A stretch of 64,000 nt of DNA, taken from NCBI RefSeq assembly GCF_037975245.1, contig NC_092578.1, positions 11,328,321-11,392,320 on the forward strand, in the 5' to 3' direction. Under the pieces are notes generated by a model. That model did not search any database. It saw only the letters and a program-made list of their open reading frames with translations, and was not told where the DNA came from. The stretch's first letter is position 1; every line of letters starts with the position of its first letter. Below are positions 61,682 to 64,000 of the stretch, piece by piece. This stretch comes from Apostichopus japonicus (taxonomy: Eukaryota > Echinodermata > Holothuroidea > Aspidochirotida > Stichopodidae). Made by a program: the position numbers and the translations under genes.

Positions 61682-62846
61682 CCAGGGGTCAAATGGTCAA
61701 AATCTTGTCAACGAGATATCTCAAGTGGGTAATGTCGGACCGAATTAAGATCGGTTGGCCGGAGTACCCATTCAAGTGCCACTTACCCTTTGTTTTCGGT
61801 GCAGGTCAAAGGTCATTTGGGGTCACCAGGGGTCAAATGGTCAAAATCTTGTCAACGAGATATCTCAAGTGGGTAATGTCGGACCGACACAAGATCGGTT
61901 GGCCGGAGTACCCACTCAAGTGCCACGTACCCTTTGTTTTCGGTTCAGGTCAAAGGTCATTTGGGGTCACCAGGGGTCACCAGGGGTCAAATGGTCAAAA
62001 TCTTGTCAACGAGATATCTCAAGTGGGTAATATCGGACCGACTTAAGATCGGTGGGCCGGAGTACCCATTCAAGTGCCACTTACCCTTTGTTTTCGGTGC
62101 TGGTCAAAGGTCATTTGGGGTCACCAGGGGTCAAATGGTCAAAATCTTGTCAACGAGATATCTCAAGTGGGTAATGTCGGATTGACTTAACATCGGTGGG
62201 CCGGAGTACCCACTCAAGTGCCACTTACCCTTTGTTTTCGGTGCAGGTCAAAGGACATTTGGGGTCACCAGGGGTCAAATGGTCAAAATCTTGTCAACGA
62301 GATATCTCAAGTGGGTAATGTCGGACCGACTTAAGATCGGTGGGCCGGAGTACCCATTCAAGTGCCACTTACCCTTTGTTTTCGGTGCTGGTCAAAGGTC
62401 ATTTGGGGTCACCAGGGGTCAAATGGTCAAAATCTTGTCAACGAGATATCTCAAGTGGGTATTGTCGGACCGAATTAAGATCGGTTGGCCGGAGTACCCA
62501 TTCAAGTGCCACTTACCCTTTGTTTTCGGTGCAGGTCAAAGGTCATTTGGGGTCACCAGGGGTCACCAGGGGTCAAATGGACAAAATCTTTTCAACGAGA
62601 TATCTCAAGTGGGTAATGTCGGACCGACACAAGATCGGTTGGCCGGAGTACCCATTCAAGTGCCACTTACCCTTTGTTTTCGGTGCAGGTCAAAGGTCAT
62701 TTGGGGTCACCACTGGTCAAATGGTCAAAATCTTGTCAACGAGATATCTCAAGTGGGTAATGTCGGACCGGCTTAACGTTGGTTGGCCGGAGTACCCATT
62801 CAAGTACCACTTACCCTTTGTTTTCGGTGCAGGTCAAAGGTCATTT
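61682..62846 (+). repeat. Monomers between G2 and H2
   Basis: Eight monomers, mostly single-decamer. Private variants are CGGTTCAGG near 61,943, GGATTGACTTAACATC near 62,179, AAGGACATTTGG near 62,250 and CACCACTGGTC near 62,708. No gene or inserted element is present. Confidence 0.78.
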
Positions 62847-64000
62847 GGGGTCACCATGGGTCAAATGGTCAAAATCTTGTCAACGAGATATCTCAAGTGG
62901 GTAATGTCGGACCGACACAAGATCGGTGGGCCGGAGTACCCATTCAAGTGCCACTTACCCTTTGTTTTCGGTGCAGTTCAAAGGTCATTTGGTGTCACCA
63001 GGGGTCAAATGGTCAAAATCTTGTCAACGAGATATCTCAAGTGGGTAATGTCGGACCGACATAAGATCGGTTGGCCGGAGTACCCATTCAAGTGCCACTT
63101 ACCCTTTGTTTTCGGTGCTGGTCAAAGGTCATTTGGGGTCACCATGGGTCAAATGGTCAAAATCTTGTCAACGAGATATCTCAAGTGGGTAATGTCGGAC
63201 CGACACAAGATCGGTGGGCCGGAGTACCCATTCAAGTGCCACTTACCCTTTGTTTTCGGTGCAGTTCAAAGGTCATTTGGGGTCACCAGGGGTCAAATGG
63301 TCAAAATCTTGTCAACGAGATATCTCAAGTGGGTAATGTCGGACCGACATAAGATCGGTTGGCCGGAGTACCCATTCAAGTGCCACTTACCCTTTGTTTT
63401 CGGTGCAGGTCAAAGGTCATTTGGGGTCACCAGGGGTCAAATGGTCAAAATCTTGTCAACGAGATATCTCAAGTGGGTAATGTCGGACCGAATTAAGATC
63501 GGTTAAACCGGAGTACCCATTCAAGTGCCACTTACCCTTTGTTTTCGGTGCAGGTCAAAGGTCATTTGGGGTCACCAGGGGTCAAATGGTCAAAATCTTG
63601 TCAACGAGATATCTCAAGTGGGTTATGTCGGACCGACACAAGATCGGTTGGCCGGAGTACCCACTCAAGTGCCACTTACCCTTTGTTTTCGGTGCAGGTC
63701 AAAGGTCATTTGGAGTTATTTGGGGTCACCAGGGGTCAAATGGTCAAAATCTTGTCAACGAGATATCTCAAGTGGGTAATGTCGGACCGACACAAGATCG
63801 GTGGGCCGGAGTACCCATTCAAGTGCCACTTACCCTTTGTTTTCGGTGCTGGTCAAAGGTCATTTGGGGTCACCAGGGGTCAAATGGTCAAAATCTTGTC
63901 AACGAGATATCTCAAGTGGGTAATGTCGGACCGACTTAAGATCGGTGGGCCGGAGTACCCATTCAAGTGCCACTTACCCTTTGCTTTCGGTGCAGGTCAA
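62847..64000 (+). repeat. HOR block H, copy 2 (truncated by window end)
   Basis: Second copy of 54,930-56,083. The last bases are a CTTTGCTTTCGGTGCAGGTCAA monomer end, so the array continues to the right. Confidence 0.9.

Larger units (their letters stand above)
1..64000 (+). repeat. Satellite DNA array, 144-bp monomer (+10n), about 430 copies
   Basis: The same sequence recurs head to tail from first to last base, always in the same orientation, with no unrelated insertion. Spacings between identical landmarks fit 144n+10k (144, 154, 164 and 184 bp for single monomers), apart from a few 1-bp indels and one 7-bp deletion. Summing landmark intervals gives about 429 periods and about 219 extra decamers, mean about 149 bp. 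Monomers differ by a few diagnostic substitutions, for example GACACAAG, GACTTAAG, GACATAAG, GAATTAAG or GGCTTAAC after GTCGGACC. Both ends of the window lie inside the array, so its true length and flanks are unknown. The monomer is not alpha satellite (171 bp, different sequence) or a telomeric repeat. Family name and host are not recognised. Confidence 0.98.

Noticed and set aside
1-64000. CRISPR array
   Set aside because: There are no unique spacers between short constant repeats. The repeat unit is 144 bp or longer and contiguous, and no cas-like gene is present.
1-64000. Alpha satellite or another well-known vertebrate satellite
   Set aside because: Unit length (144+10n) and sequence do not agree with the 171-bp alpha monomer or with simple GGAAT or telomeric repeats. 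I have no library to test other families.
1-64000. Repeat-protein gene (48-residue repeats, as in adhesins or antigen genes)
   Set aside because: A coding repeat should keep one frame, but the decamer changes of +10 bp shift it in about half the monomers, and no non-repetitive gene ends, signal peptide or stop context are found.
1-64000. Minus-strand genes
   Set aside because: The reverse complement of the consensus has many TGA and TAA stops in each monomer (for example from GGTCA and TTCAAG), and no long minus-strand frame exists.
1-64000. tRNA, rRNA or other structured RNA gene
   Set aside because: No cloverleaf, A/B box pair or rRNA core sequence was recognised. The short dyads are 5-bp arms only.
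1-64000. Polyadenylation signals or a transcription unit within the array
   Set aside because: AATAAA is absent from the consensus and no promoter is recognisable. Transcription cannot be judged from the sequence.

Overview
The whole 64 kb window is one uninterrupted satellite DNA array. I find no gene, RNA gene, mobile element or unique-sequence flank. The basic monomer is 144 bp, head to tail in one orientation, and it varies almost only in steps of 10 bp. Anchoring on the CTTTGTTTTCGG box near its 3' end (first at about 23, last at about 63,981) and solving spacings as 144n+10k gives about 429 periods, about 219 extra decamers and a net 8 bp lost to small indels, so the mean period is about 149 bp. 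The monomer is about 49% GC. The scale, the homogeneity and the absence of any gene or bacterial signal point to a eukaryotic chromosome, probably pericentromeric, subtelomeric or another heterochromatic satellite block. No lineage marker is visible, so I do not name an organism.

Each monomer has two halves. The 5' half is built from GGTCA words about one helical turn apart (GGTCA-N3-GG decamers). The decamer GGGGTCACCA is present in one to five copies, which sets monomer length. The 3' half is non-repetitive and carries short dyads (GAGATATCTC; GTCGG-A-CCGAC; AAGTG-C-CACTT) and a pyrimidine-rich end followed by GGTGCAG.

Above the monomer lies a mosaic of higher-order repeats (HORs). From left to right: 1-2,712 mixed monomers; block A (2,713-6,683) repeated at +5,960 around a C block (6,670-8,672); a 7,892-bp unit B tandemly duplicated (9,440-25,223) with only two substitutions noticed; a 4,758-bp unit D tandemly duplicated (25,536-35,051); a copy of part of B2 at 34,628-36,466; a 760-bp five-monomer duplication (37,741-39,372); a more mixed 39-50 kb region with repeated F modules and most of the three- to four-run decamer expansions; and 50-64 kb, where 4.3-kb block G recurs at +7,351 with about 15 differences, followed by block H at +7,917.

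Many long open frames exist on the + strand, up to 654 codons. They arise because 144 is a multiple of 3 and two frames of the monomer lack stops, while each extra decamer shifts the frame by one. I do not annotate them as genes. The most interesting signals are the 10-bp quantised length variation, the dense nuclear-receptor-like GGTCA half-sites on one helical face, quadruplex-forming decamer expansions, and very recent multi-kilobase HOR duplications whose junctions fall in the GGTCA box.
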